Shown one piece after another: positions 11,194 through 58,309 of a stretch of 64,000 nt of DNA. The notes beneath the pieces are model-generated. The model was not told the DNA's origin and made no database searches. It saw only the letters and a program-made list of their open reading frames with translations. Within the stretch, counting starts at the first letter, position 1. Every line of letters begins with the position of its first letter. The stretch comes from Glandiceps talaboti. Lineage: Eukaryota; Hemichordata; Enteropneusta; Spengelidae. Location of the stretch: positions 13,078,910-13,142,909 of the forward strand of contig NC_135556.1 in NCBI RefSeq assembly GCF_964340395.1, read 5' to 3'. The position numbers were made by a program, and so were the translations under genes.

Positions 11194-13689
11194 GTGGTAG
11201 GAAGCATATGGAAATGAAGCATAATGACTCCATGAAACATACAACACTCAAATACTGGTTTATGCAGCAAATCTTATCATAATCCTTAGTAACAACTAGT
11301 ACAATATGCCATCTTTCAGTTACCGAAATTTTGGCTATTTTGTATGTAAAGGAATGCAAGAGGGTGCCTTAGATTTGGCAAAATAGGTTGGGGTTAAAAT
11401 TTGGCCATGGCTGCTGATTAATTGTATGCCAATGCACAAAGCTGTGAACAATTAATGTGATGTAAAAGAACTTTATATGCATTCTGAAAAGAGTATTATA
11501 TTAGTGGTTAGCCATGTTTTATTTACTGGTAGTTGCTAATAAAACAGTACATCGAGAACACAGAAAAATGAGTAGTAACTTCACATCAGCTGTGCCAGTC
11601 TTTATGCTACAATTCTCAGCTGTTCTGACCCTCACTTGTGGCTCCAAATGGTCAGTGTACAGCGCCTCCTAGTGGCCAAACTGTGAAATCTTTTTCTCTC
11701 TCTAATAACCGGAATATGTCCTATTTGAATGTATTACATCAATGTGGTGAATCCATATCATCTTGAAATCAACATTAGAATAGACCGCAATGTACACCTT
11801 TATAGAAACCAACACATATTCTGTACATAAGACATAATTTTAGAATTTGTAGGATTTGAATTTTTATAGATATTGGTGGACTCTCATGTCTTGAAACCTG
11901 TCAAAATTAATTATTCTGTGTGTGCTGACATAATAAATCTTAGTTTTACCGTGAAATGTCGTTGCCAGATTTCATAAAATGTACCTCTATATTTTTGGCA
12001 AAGTGTTGTTGGGAAAGGGAGAGGTTGAGGAGAGGGAGCCATGTGTTTCGAACAAACACCTTCAAATATTAATGTTTGACGGATAGGTGACGGATATACT
12101 TACCTTGAGTACTACAATTTTAACCAATACACACAACATACTTTTGATATGCGGAGAGCTTTCAACTGCAAACAGTCTTGTTCACTCATGATAGAGGGCG
12201 CTGTTTATGATCACGTCATATACTTACCTTGTTTGATAGACTTTCTACAAGTATATGTCACCATGCAGTAGTTGGTATGGAATCTCGTGAGAGAGTGCTT
12301 ATCTACTCACATTAATGTATTAGCCGAACTGCAAATCATCTAGGCGTAACTTTTCTAGTTTGCTAAATCCCGCCATTTGTGCAGTATATAGTGTACACTA
12401 TTACAAGTGTCGGTGCAAGGACTCACAGGGTGTCTCTTATGAATGAGAGGATGCACACTACAACTTTTCAGTTGAATTTCAGAACTGACGATAAGTATTA
12501 CTATAGAAAACATGCTATCGACAAACTACGATAGACACAAACTAAAACTATTGTTGCTGCACTTAGTATGTTCCACAAGTGGGTGACAGCGGTGCCTTGG
12601 TTATGTGGATATAATCTTGTGTAATCAAGATAGTGTAAACACTGAATGAGGTTGAATGTGTTGCTACTAGAGAAAACTGGCTATCAGAGACACCTCTACC
12701 TGTAATTACAATCAGTGTACATTTATATCAAATATGACAATAGTTTGTGTCTGTGTTTAGCTTGCCAATAGTTGATATGCCATAGTTGTACTGGTAAGTT
12801 ATCATTGCTGTGAGAAATGGCACAGTTGCTCAACATTAGTTTTTTGAATTCTCTCATGTTTAGAGGGTACAGACATCATTCTTACTTGCCATGCCTTTCT
12901 TTCACTGTCATTATCTCTATTAGAAATTGTCATTTCTGATATGATGAGAAATTGCATTTAAATCATGCTTATGTCATTAAAACTACAATAATACATAGAA
13001 ATAAAATGTTTTATTAAATAAATCTATATTATTGTGATATATTTATTTACAAAATGACAGGAGTGTGTGTAGTATGTTGTTTAGCTGATGATTTGCAAAA
13101 ACATTTTTGACCAAATTCTCCCTGTAAGATAGATGATGACTGCTAACAGAAGGGATAGATGTGTGGTGACGCAAATAACACCTTGTGTGCAGTTTTTGAG
13201 AATTAGTGGATAACACCTGAATATTAAAGAAATGGGATAAAATGCCTTCAACATTTATATCTTTTTATTGAACATAAAAGTAGCAAAACAAAACAAAATT
13301 GTGCAAATCTTTGCATATATGCTTCCTGTGTCATGACAGAGTATCATTACAGTCCAGCATTGTGTCATTTACAGAGATACATATGCACACATACACACAC
13401 ACATGCACACACATACACACGCACACACATACACTCACACACATATCTTTAAACACAAAACAGGTAAATCAAGGGTATTTTAGGTAATCTATGCAACTCA
13501 GGAAATTCAAACTTCTATATTGTCACAAAGGTCTTGTTTTCACTCTATTTTTCTTTCTCTATCAAATATGTGACATCTTGTGTTTAGTACAAACTGTACA
13601 AACCTTTAAGATTACAAATTTATAGAGGATAAAAACTATAGAAACAATACCTACGCCTAAAGTCGGCCATTTTGGGCAAACATTTACAA

Positions 13690-13975
13690 GCAGAACTGTC
13701 ACAAACAGGGAAAGTAAATAAATAAATTAATCATACTTGGCACAGCATAGTGTAACTAACGAGACTAGCATTAGATTTCATAGTTTGATAAGAACAATTT
13801 TATGGTCTCTTTATGTGTACATGAAATGCCAGAGAACTTCAAACTATTATGTAAAGTGGCCATAAAACTGTTCTTATCAAATGTTGGAATGTAATACAAG
13901 TCTCTGTACTTCCAACATACTGTGCTAAGTGTTATTAATCCAATTCATTTATTTACTTCCCCTGTTTGTAACAAG
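13690..13975. mobile_element. Fold-back element with long inverted arms
   Basis: The left side (CACAAACAGGGAAAGTAAAT, CTTGGCACAGCATAGTG, TTGATAAGAACA) is mirrored in inverse order on the right (TGTTCTTATCAA, TACTGTGCTAAGTG, ATTTACTTCCCCTGTTTGT). The arms exceed 100 bases with some mismatches. This is a MITE-like palindrome with no coding content. Confidence 0.75.
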
Positions 13976-15019
13976 TTTACGCTTGCCTGTCACTGGTTGT
14001 ATCTCTCTGTCAACAGATGATGGAGAGATATATATTGTAGTCATAATGCCTTGATTATTTGAGATGGGGCTGAGTTAGCTGTCGGTATCTTAGCAACAAG
14101 CAGAGAGAAAACAGACTAACGTTATTGTCATGGCACAATATATATTTTATTGCAGAACATAGATTTGGTACGGGATACAATAGTACTTTGCTAGAAGATT
14201 AAATAGATTAGTCGCTGCGAGAAGCTGAGCTAACATTTAATATATTATCTGCATTTTATACCCAATGAATTACAACATATAAATTACATTTTATGACAAG
14301 TATGTCATCTTTGTGAATTGAGTTGTAAAATGTACTTAGCCTACAGGGCCTAAATACAGCAAAGTTAGCTTACAGGGTCTAAATATATTAATATACAGGG
14401 TCTATATACATGTAATACCTCTAATAATATTGAGTAAATTGCATCTCCAACTTCTGTTCATGACATAAGACATAAACCTTTGAAGAAACACAGACGATAT
14501 TTGAAAACCAATAGTATTGGGTATTAAAAGGACACAGATGAATATTTTTTCTTAAATCGTTATTGTCGGTTTCGTCCCTTATGATGTGTCTTTCAATGTA
14601 AAGCATGGACTGAAACATTCGTTGTTGTTGACACTCCTGTAAGGAGCTGTCAGCTGTAATTATGGAATTTGTCATTCTGATGAGGAGCGTTGACCTGACT
14701 GATCGAAAGCTCAATGCTGAAAACACTTTGAACCACTTGTGCGTTATAACCTTTGTAAATCATTTGATCGACCAAGCTGATGAATATTCTTGGTCATATA
14801 ATTTAATGAGTGACAGCTAGGTCATGTACGCAATAACGAAATACTTTCAGTTCATGCAAAGCTTTGACCATTTACATCCTTACAATACTAGTGGACTCGT
14901 TTATCGCAGAATATACATTTTATCCAAAAACACATACGTTGCATGTCAACTTTCTGTAGATGCATGTATTCATTACAAATAAATGTACATTGCATTAATA
15001 TTATATTTCATTCTAGATT

Positions 15020-15100
15020 TCTAAAAAAAATATTGATATTCTAAATATTGCAAATTTCTGGCAAAATATCATTGATATTCTAAATATTGCAAATTTCTGG
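15020..15100. repeat. Short tandem duplication of about 40 bases
   Basis: The string ATTGATATTCTAAATATTGC followed by AAATTTCTGG occurs twice in succession, at about 15032 and 15071. Confidence 0.85.
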
Positions 15101-15147
15101 CTGATGTCTATTTTGAAAGCGCAACTGACAAAACCTGTTTAAACACA

Positions 15148-15202
15148 GTATGATGGTGACATAATGAACTTTTAGACTTATCAAAACTTGTCACCATCAT
15201 AC
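15148..15202. repeat. Inverted repeat (hairpin)
   Basis: GTATGATGGTGACA near 15148 is mirrored by TGTCACCATCATAC near 15189, separated by about 27 bases. It lies in the 3' flank of INPP4. Confidence 0.8.
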
Positions 15203-16163
15203 AATCACACAGGGCGTACTTTAAAATTAATTTTTGGTCAGTTTCAGAAATATAAGGTCAGAAGGGTCATGAGAAACTGGAAAAATAAATAAGGCTGTCC
15301 TAATGCTATAATAAGACATAAACCATTGTAATACTATGTAAACTGACAAAGTACATTTCATTAGAATTGATGAAGTAGTTTTTGAGATGTACTGTTCACA
15401 GACAGACAGACAGACACACACACACACAAAGCATATCATAACCTTCCCTTATGGAAGGTAAAAATAAGACTTAAACTATTGTATGTACAAATGTAAACTG
15501 AAGAGGCAAAATTAAAAAAAAAAAGAGTTGTAGTTCCAATTCTAAATCTCAAAAAGCTAAGTAGAATCAGATTATTATTTTCTTTATTTTCATTTCATGT
15601 TGGGGGTCATTAAATCTAAATTTTCAACTATTATTTTTTTAAATATTTTTGACACAGTGCCATTTTCACAAATTCACTATTCTAAAAAAACCTAAGAATT
15701 TCTGTATATATAGATCGAGTTGGGTGATTGACACTACATACAACTTTTTTTCATTTATTTGCCCTGAGTATACAAAATGATGGTGTTAGGATGGATGCAT
15801 ATTTTCATGTCATTATTAATATAAAATTAATGTTTTTGTTTTTTTACAACAATATTTGAGTGAAAGATGTGAAATTGACAGAAATAATTGTTTCATTTTC
15901 TTGAGTAATCATCACTGGAGTATTTATTTATGAATTGATTCAAATGTTAAACTTTTGGCGTTGCTGTATAGCATAGATATTAACAATTGACATTGTAACA
16001 GGTGTAAAGTGTTAATATTCGTAATGGATTCTAGAAAAGAAGACACCTCATACAGCAATTGCTCAATTAACAGGTGTATGTCGTTCAGTGCTCTTCACTG
16101 ATTGGTTTATATATATATGTGATTGGTACATATGTGTAAACCCAGTGTTCCAGTAAAATGCAG

Positions 16164-16197
<34 letters not shown>

Positions 16198-17954
16198 ATA
16201 TTCATTATAGATCAACTTAGAACAGTACACCTGCTGATGAAGTCTAGTGCTGTTATTGGCCTATTTCAAGTTGTAAACTTTGAATATTCAAAACTGATTG
16301 GTGTGCAAGTGTACATCTGGTAATGAATCCCAGTGCAGTCATTGGCCTGTTTCCAGGTGCACACTTTGGAGTGTTCATCACTGATTGGTTTGTAAGTGTT
16401 CACCTGATGACATCCAGCACTGTCATTGGCCTATTTCCAGGTGTAAAGTTGGCATCCGTCACTCATGTGTATATCTGGTATTACAGTGTGGTGCCTGCAC
16501 ACCTAATCCACATTCATCTCTATAGTGTTTATGTACAATATATACAATTCTTCTGTTTGCAATAAATCTTTCTCTGTCAATATAGCTGTCCTCTGTGTCT
16601 GTGTTTTACCATAGGTACCGTCTGGTGGTCTGTATAGTTGTCTTCTATGTCTGTGTTTCACCATAGGTACTGTCTGGTGGTCCGTATAGTTGTCTTCTAT
16701 GTCTGTGTTTTACCATAGGTACCGTCTGGTGGTCTATATAGTTGTCCTCTATTGTCTGTGTTTTACCATAGGTACCGTCTGGTGGTCTGTATAGTTGTCT
16801 TCTATGTCTGTGTTTTACCATAGGTACCATCTGGTGGTCTGTATAGCTGTCCTCTATTGTCTGTGTTTTACCATAGGTACCGTCTGGTGGTCTGTATAGC
16901 TGTCCTCTATTGTCTGTGTTTTACCATAGGTACCATCTGGTGGTCTGTATAGTTGTCTTCTATGTCTGTGTTTTACCATAGGTACCATCTGGTGGTCTAT
17001 ATAGCTGTCCTCTATGTCTGTATTTTACCATAGGTACCGTCTGGTGGTCTGCATAGTTGTCTTCTATGTCTGTGTTTTACCATAGGTACCGTCTGGTGGT
17101 CTGTATAGCTGTCCTCTATTGTCTGTGTTTTACCATAGGTACCATCTGGTGGTCTGTATAGTTGTCTTCTATGTCTGTGTTTTACCATAGGTACCATCTG
17201 GTGGTCCGTATAGTTGTCTTCTATTGTCTGTGTTTTACCATAGGTACCATCTGGTGGTCTGCATAGTTGTCTTCTATTGTCTGTGTTTCACCATAGGTAC
17301 CATCTGGTGGTCCGTATAGTTGTCTTCTATTGTCTGTGTTTCACCATAGGTACCATCTGGTGGTCTGTATAGTTGTCTTCTATTGTCTGTGTTTTACCAT
17401 AGGTACCATCTGGTGGTCTGCATAGTTGTCTTCTATGTCTGTGTTTTACCATAGGTACCATCTGGTGGTCTATATAGCTGTCCTCTATGTCTGTGTTTTA
17501 CCATAGGTACCATCTGGTGGTCTATATAGCTGTCCTCTATGTCTGTGTTTTACCATAGGTACCATCTGGTGGTCCGTATAGTTGTCTTCTATGTCTGTGT
17601 TTTACCATAGGTACCGTCTGGTGGTCTGTATAGTTGTCTTCTATGTCTGTGTTTTACCATAGGTACCATCTGGTGGTCTGTATAGTGGTCTTCTATGTCT
17701 GTGTTTTACCATAGGTACCGTCTGGTGGTCTGTATAGTTGTCTTCTATGTCTGTGTTTCACCATAGGTACCGTCTGGTGGTCTGTATAGTTGTCCTCTAT
17801 TGTCTGTGTTTTACCATAGATACCATCTGGTGGTCTGTATAGTTGTCTTCTATGTCTGTGTTTTACCATAGATACCATCTGGTGGTCTGTATAGTTGTCC
17901 TCTATTGTCTGTGTTTTACCATAGATACCATCTGGTGGTCTATATAGTTGTCTT

Positions 17955-52277
<34,323 letters not shown>

Positions 52278-53010
52278 TATTACTCAGCGTAGATTATCAT
52301 TCAATGGGCACACAATTCACAAACCATTAGAATGAAGTATTTGAACACTTTAGGAATAATCGCAACACACAGTTATTCATAACATGGTCATTTCTCAAAA
52401 TATAACGTTGACTTGTTACACCGACACCTTGTAGAGGACGACGATCGACTATACACACATCATGTACGGATTAGACTCGTAGAGTCTAGAGAGAGCTAGC
52501 GACAAGTATCGTTTCCTGCGGATCCAACATAGAAAGTGTTGTTTCGTGCCATAAAACTGTGAAAATGCACGACTGTATAACAACGGACACTCCAAAGTCA
52601 CATCGGTGTTATCTTAAAGGCAACCAGGAAAACATACCCCCACTTAAAATTCAAGACACCGCTCGTGCTACCACACAACAAATCAAAAGTTTGACCTCTG
52701 GGCTCTCCTGTGTACATGTAGCCGGAAGACAACCGGAAGTATATTTATGAATGTTTCTAATGAAGTTAAGGGGCTAAAAACTATGTAGTATGTTTACCCG
52801 TTAAATGAACCAAGTTGAAGGTATTAACATATCTATTGATATCATTACCCTTCATGTATCACAGTAAACAATGAAAATATGAAAAATGACGATATGAGAT
52901 CTATCATTGGTGATATATTAGAATGAGACTGGGCTGTTGCTTAATGTCGACAAAGATAAGTGTTCCATAATCACTGCGCGCGGGTTTCTGGGAAAAACGA
53001 AAAGCGCATC
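52278..53010. promoter_or_regulatory. Divergent INPP4/MAGOH promoter region
   Basis: Only 733 bases separate the start codons of INPP4 (minus) and MAGOH (plus). Two leader regions and any core promoters must fit here. CpGs are more frequent than in the surrounding introns, especially near 52430-52510 and 52975-53010 (GCGCGCGGGTTTCTGGG). No TATA box is evident at a useful distance from either start. A shared bidirectional promoter is inferred. Confidence 0.65.
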
Positions 53011-55499
53011 ATGTCGAGTGAGTTTTATCTGAGGTACTATGTCGGCCACAAAGGGAAATTTGGCCACGAATTTCTCGAATTTGAATACAGACCAGATGGT
53101 AAGACGTTCTTTAGGTTTCTAGTGTAACCCTGTCTCATTTTCTCCCGAGATGCCGATCAGACTATGTATTTTTGATCGTATTGATCACCAGTGTGTAACG
53201 CTAAAACTGCGTCCGTTCAAAGCCATGTGACCCAGTGTATACAATGTTCAGAGATGTACTTCAAATGAAATATTTTGATGTGGTAGCATTATCACTGTTC
53301 ACATGTTATCTTTCTAGGAAGTGTGGGATCAGATGCAATATAAGTGATGAGACATGTTTGTTTTGCCCTCAAATCAAGTCAGGGAACGCTGGTTTGTAAA
53401 CATGTCACACGGGGTTTGGGTTTAGAGACTCGAGTTGATTTCAACTCATTGTAAACGTCACCATGACGTTTCACATGAAATCGTGTAGTGCATCGTACCA
53501 TTGCTGCCAATTTTATCATATGAACAATGACACATCTTGCTAATATTAACTATTCACCAATGAGCCAACCGTAAATTGATGCAACTTTTCAAAACAGTCT
53601 GCTGACTATTTCCTGCCATCGACTTTTGTTTGAGCATGGATGTACCATGGTTTGAGGGAAGCCAAAGTTTGATTGTTCAATGCACTAGCTATTATAATAA
53701 CTTTGTAGTTCAATTGACAATACTTGTACTGAGACTGCCTTACTTTTGAATGGTCGCTGTAAATCTTACAACTTCTGTCATAATTTTTAATATTTTCCAT
53801 CATTTTAGGTAAACTTCGGTATGCAAATAACTCTAACTACAAGAATGATGTCATGATTAGGAAAGAGGTAAGTAAATGACATGATTGATGAATAATGATA
53901 AATTATAATCAGTGTATATATGCATTCACCTGACTGTCGTAAGTTCACATAAAAGAACACTGATGCATTTTTAGAAAACAATATTTCATTCAAATAAAGA
54001 ATGGAGAAGCCAAGAGACTTGATCAAGTCTAGGTTATGACTAGTCTCGGTTACCCAGACTCTTGCTGTTTAGGGCATAACCCCTGAGCAAGAGTCTGGGA
54101 AAACACAATAAATGTTGTAAGGGACAACATGGCCGCTGTCGAGATCTGGGACTGACTTTCACTGATTGGACAAAAATGATTCCAAATTTTCATTTTCATC
54201 AACACTATATATTTAACAGAAATCATGGTATAAACATTTTGAAAACAGTCTTTGTTCAGAGATTAATCAAAATGCTCTTAGCAAGAGTTGCTACCATGTG
54301 ATTATACAACAGTGGGTCATCCTCTCCATGCAGCCATCTTGTAATAATTGCTGACATTGTATTTTCACAAACTCTTGTTTGGGGGTTATGCCCTCAACAG
54401 CTATAGTCTGAGTAACCAAGACTAGGTTTTGACTAAAACCACTAGCCTTATTCACTCTGTGTCACCAGAGGGCGTACCTGCATTTGACTATTTGCATTCT
54501 TTATGCCAAACGTGAAGTTTAGAAGATGTTCATTGACAATCTGTAAAACAGAAAAAGCAGCTGGAGAAGTTACTCCTGAGTGGAGGCAATCATGGATGTT
54601 GAAAAAAAAAATGATTAGGAGAAATTTGTATAAATAATTGCAAGTCATGAAGTACTATATTTTGCAAATACTCTTTGGTGTGACAGGCGTATGTACATAA
54701 AGCTGTTATTGAAGAATTGAAGCGAATCATTGAAGACAGTGAAATCTTACAAGAAGACGACGCATTATGGCCACAACCAGACAGAGTTGGAAGACAAGAA
54801 TTAGAAATTGTGATGGGCGATGAACATATATCTTTCACTACAAGTAAAATTGGATCATTGATAGACGTGAACCAATGCAAGTAAGTATGGTAACAGATTC
54901 AGTCAAGTCTTTCCACTAAAGTTATATCACACTTGTTAATCAAATACAATGAAATACTAAATTTTCATTTGGAAGTTATTGTCACTTTTTCTACTATTGA
55001 GGTTTTCTGCTAAAATAAAATCTACTCAGAATTATTTTTTTTACGTGTAGTTACTAAGCAACCCTTCCTAAATCAGTGAAAATTAGGTCAAGGAAAAACA
55101 ACGAATTTCTATGTCATAATTGGGTCATTGGAAAGACAAAAGATTGTGGAGTCTGACCACCAGGGGTGCTGTTTCACCACATTTGACTTTGAAATGTGGG
55201 CCAGAATTGTAAATACAGTGGAAACAGGACACATGATGCCATTGTAGCATTTCAATGATGGGACATGATGTCTGTCTTCATGTACAAAACATGTGGCATC
55301 ATTGAAATGCCACGTCAGCATGTGTCCTTTTTCCACTGGTATTTCATAAACTGAATTCAAAATATCAATGTTTGATTGCAATCTTTTCTTGCATTACAGG
55401 GATGCCGAGGGTCTTCGTACATTCTACTATCTGGTCCAAGATCTTAAATGTCTTGTCTTTTCATTAATTGGGTTACACTTCAAGATCAAACCAATCTAA
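53011..55499 (+). CDS. MAGOH: MAGOH (mago nashi), exon junction complex core subunit
   Basis: Four exons, 53011-53098, 53809-53867, 54687-54880 and 55400-55499, join in frame to 146 residues, exactly the usual length of the protein. The sequence ([62 protein letters not shown]) is nearly identical to vertebrate MAGOH. It pairs with Y14/RBM8A and locks eIF4A3 on spliced mRNA about 24 bases upstream of exon junctions, acting in mRNA localisation, nonsense-mediated decay and splicing. A third-exon variant ([15 protein letters not shown]) is conservative. The ATG follows a GC-rich leader and is the family start. Confidence 0.98.
54039..54424. mobile_element. MITE with long inverted ends in MAGOH intron 2
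   Basis: TAGTCTCGGTTACCCAGACT and CTGTTTAGGGCATAACCCC at the left are mirrored at the right by GGGGGTTATGCCCTCAACAG and AGTCTGAGTAACCAAGACTA. The element is about 386 bases and non-coding. The left arm also contains its own small hairpin (CCCAGACTCTTGCT / AGCAAGAGTCTGGG). Confidence 0.8.
55216..55338. mobile_element. Small palindromic MITE in MAGOH intron 3
   Basis: CAGTGGAAACAGGACACATG at the left is mirrored by CATGTGTCCTTTTTCCACTG at the right. Inner arms GCATTTCAATGATG / CATCATTGAAATGC also pair. It is 123 bases, nearly all foldable. CAGTG ends again suggest a hAT-type family; no clean target duplication is seen. Confidence 0.75.
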
Positions 55500-56590
55500 A
55501 AGTTTAGTAGTTAGAACTCTTTGTCAAGTTTTGCATTCCAGTTTTAGGATTTTATCTCCCAAGCAAGGAAACCAGTTAATAATATGAAAACTCACCAATA
55601 ATCATATATTGGTGTGACTGCCACTCAAAATTGTATCATACTTCAGCTGAATCCCTTACGCTTTCTCAATTTCTGGAACTCTGGGGTACTGATAGTACAT
55701 TCAGGTATAATTTTCTCTCATTAGTTTCTTAAATATTTAGAAAGTATTGTTTTTTCCCATAAAAGTACAATTTTTAAACACTTGTAAGTTTTGTACATTG
55801 TGTTAAAAAAAAATATCAACCCAGCTTATCATTACATAGCATAGATCTACTTTTCCCCAAGAAACAATCAACTTTCTTTATACCGAACGTGTACAAGTTT
55901 TATTTTCTGAAAGTGATGTGTTGATTGATAAGAGTGAGTAGTTGTGGAACTTCAGAAAGTGTTTATGTATGATGAGAGTGAGTATTTTCCATTTGTAGAA
56001 ATATTCCCCTTTTTGCTCAGTTTGCGATGTCCAGTGTGCTGCAAGAATGAAGATAATGGCTGAAATATTATTTTCAGTGATTTTTTTCCTAAGTTAGGGG
56101 AATCCTAGTGGAATTAGGTGAAACTTGAACTTACCGTGTATCATAATTTGGGTGGCGTTCCTGGTAGAAGTATTGGGAGAGAAGGTACATTTTACCTACT
56201 TGCCAACATTAACAAAAAGAGTGATTTTCAGTGGAAGACTCATCAGTGATTCAGGTAAAACATGATGCAGTGTTTTTGCTAAGGATCAGGAACCCTGGCA
56301 ATAGAAACAGGGATGGGTAAAAGTGGCAGTGTTTCCCATAGAATCTAATGTAATTCTGTTCATGAACCTCAGTAAAATGACATGGGAACACCCAGTAGAT
56401 TTTACCTTTTAACTGCCCCTAGCAAAAACACTGTGATATCATAATTGTATTATGCATTGATAGGTATTAGCTCCATTGTATTGCACCAGAAAGGATTTTT
56501 TTAAACCGAGTAACAAATTGACCAATTCTGACTCTCTGCCATGACTGTTCTTACATTTTCACAACACTGGACTATCTTGAAAGTTTTTGT

Positions 56591-56596
56591 AATAAA
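56591..56596 (+). terminator. Candidate MAGOH polyadenylation signal
   Basis: AATAAA followed by a TTGTGTTGTATTGAATTTGTGG-like GU-rich stretch (shown in part) about 30 bases on, which is a good cleavage-site context. It would give a 3' UTR of about 1.1 kb. Confidence 0.5.
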
Positions 56597-57634
56597 GTAT
56601 TGACATCATTTCGAATATCATTGTGTTGTATTGAATTTGTGGTGATCAGAAAGCTCGATTATTGACTAGCCCATGCTCTAAGTTTCACATAAAGTACTAT
56701 GTAACTTGGAAGATATGAATATGTAGCACCCACCACCATACAGCAATGTTGGATCAACTTTGAAGCCTCCCAAATCGTGGTTGTATAAAATGTGTCTGCA
56801 GCATACCATAGACAATCACAACACAAGCTTGCATTAGGAAAACGTATACTTTAATTCTTTGTGGTCAAGAAAACAATTATTGTAAGGTTCATAACTATTC
56901 TTAAAGTCCTTTTATATCAAGCTGTGTGATACGATGTGTCATGCCTTCGCTATCACGCAAGGGTTGCCCGATGCATGATGGCGCCCCCTCACGTACCTCA
57001 CAGACTACCTTCAATATATGTGTTCCATATAAATATACATGTCATAACAAATATACCATGTTAAAGTACATAGATAAATCTGACAAGAAAGTTGCTATAA
57101 AATCAACACGTGCCTGGAGTAATGGTTCCAATGTTGTATGTTGGTATGACAACTGTACGTTTTCATTATTCTCTATAAACCACTCGGCTATTGCTGCAAC
57201 AGTAAAATCTATGGATGTCTATGATATGCTATGAGCATTCATATACGGTACACCGACTATGTGTCAATTTACACCGAGTTCGAAACTTGTCCCGACCACA
57301 GACAAATTGACTATTATTTTAGCTACAAAGCAATGTCAGAACATGCTTATCAAACGACCACTCATTACCATTTCGTCAATGAGCTAACTTAGCTAGTGCA
57401 ATAACAATGTAGAAACATATTGCCTCGAGGTTTAATACATCCCAATTTTGAGCCAAGGATTATTCGCCATAAATTCATCGAATCCAATATCATGGCTGTT
57501 TCTCCACGATTGTCTAATATGTAGATAGAACCATGGGGATAAGATCTAAGAAGGGGTCACACTGACTATGTCTATTATTGAATCCTTGTCAAGCAAAATA
57601 TCCATCCTCTTAGCTACAGTGACTGTTTATAGAC

Positions 57635-57636
<2 letters not shown>

Positions 57637-57688
<52 letters not shown>
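57637..57688. repeat. (CA)n microsatellite
   Basis: About 26 uninterrupted CA units. Confidence 0.97.
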
Positions 57689-57691
<3 letters not shown>

Positions 57692-58309
57692 CTTCATAAA
57701 ACGAAAGGAATACACAGTAAGACGTTCCAACTCAAACCATCCTACACGAAATGTCCCAATCATAGGAATTGCAGACAAGTCTATAGCAAATTGTGTAATA
57801 CAATCAATCATCATCATATTTCCTCAGCTGCATCACAGTAATACTGCTAGTACGAGCGTACACGATACTTAAAAGTTCGTTATATTTCCACCCTCTTTGA
57901 CACATCAGTAACAAAACTGATTGAATTGTACAAACCAGAACTTTGTTTCTTGTTTATGCTGCATATGGCTCATGTTTAATCATAACTATTCTCTGGATAC
58001 TGTCGAAAAAACCCGATAGTAAATATGGTTGTATAACCTTTTCTCTGCAAGAAAATATAACTACAGAAAGACGAAAGTAAATGACACTTTTTGAACAAGG
58101 TGTTCTCTCGAGTGGGGAGGGGAATACCCATATTACCGGGCCAACATTTACCATAGTTAGAAGTAAGTAAAGAACGATGGAATACCAACGAACTCACTGT
58201 GTAAATATCACGTGGTTAAATATTAGGTCAAGTTCAACAAATCGGTTATATTTTTTATACCCGATATTAATATTGACACATCGAAATTCAGAATCCATGG
58301 TCCAGTAGT

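Larger units (their letters stand above)
9850..16580. other. Intergenic or 3' UTR gap between convergent RNF14 and INPP4
   Basis: No coding exon is supported. It contains the RNF14 3' repeats, one copy each of repeat families B and A, a sequence shared with 30480-30600 (CTCCTAGTGGCCAAACT near 11665), a CA-rich stretch near 13380, a fold-back element at 13690-13975, a direct repeat at 15020-15100 and TA repeats near 16110-16195. Both genes' 3' UTRs must end here but their ends are not visible. Confidence 0.6.
55500..58309. other. MAGOH 3' UTR and gap to the TNF receptor gene
   Basis: No supported coding exon. Overlapping 50-100-codon open frames on both strands at 56926-57234 have no recognisable motif. 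A (CA)26 microsatellite is at 57637-57688. The 3' UTR of the minus-strand TNF receptor gene must start below 58310. Confidence 0.55.

Noticed and set aside
56926-57234. 102-codon plus frame and an opposing minus frame (AEWFIENNENVQLSYQHTT)
   Set aside because: Neither matches a family I know, neither has a convincing gene model, and frames this long occur by chance here. A protein search of the minus frame could reopen it.
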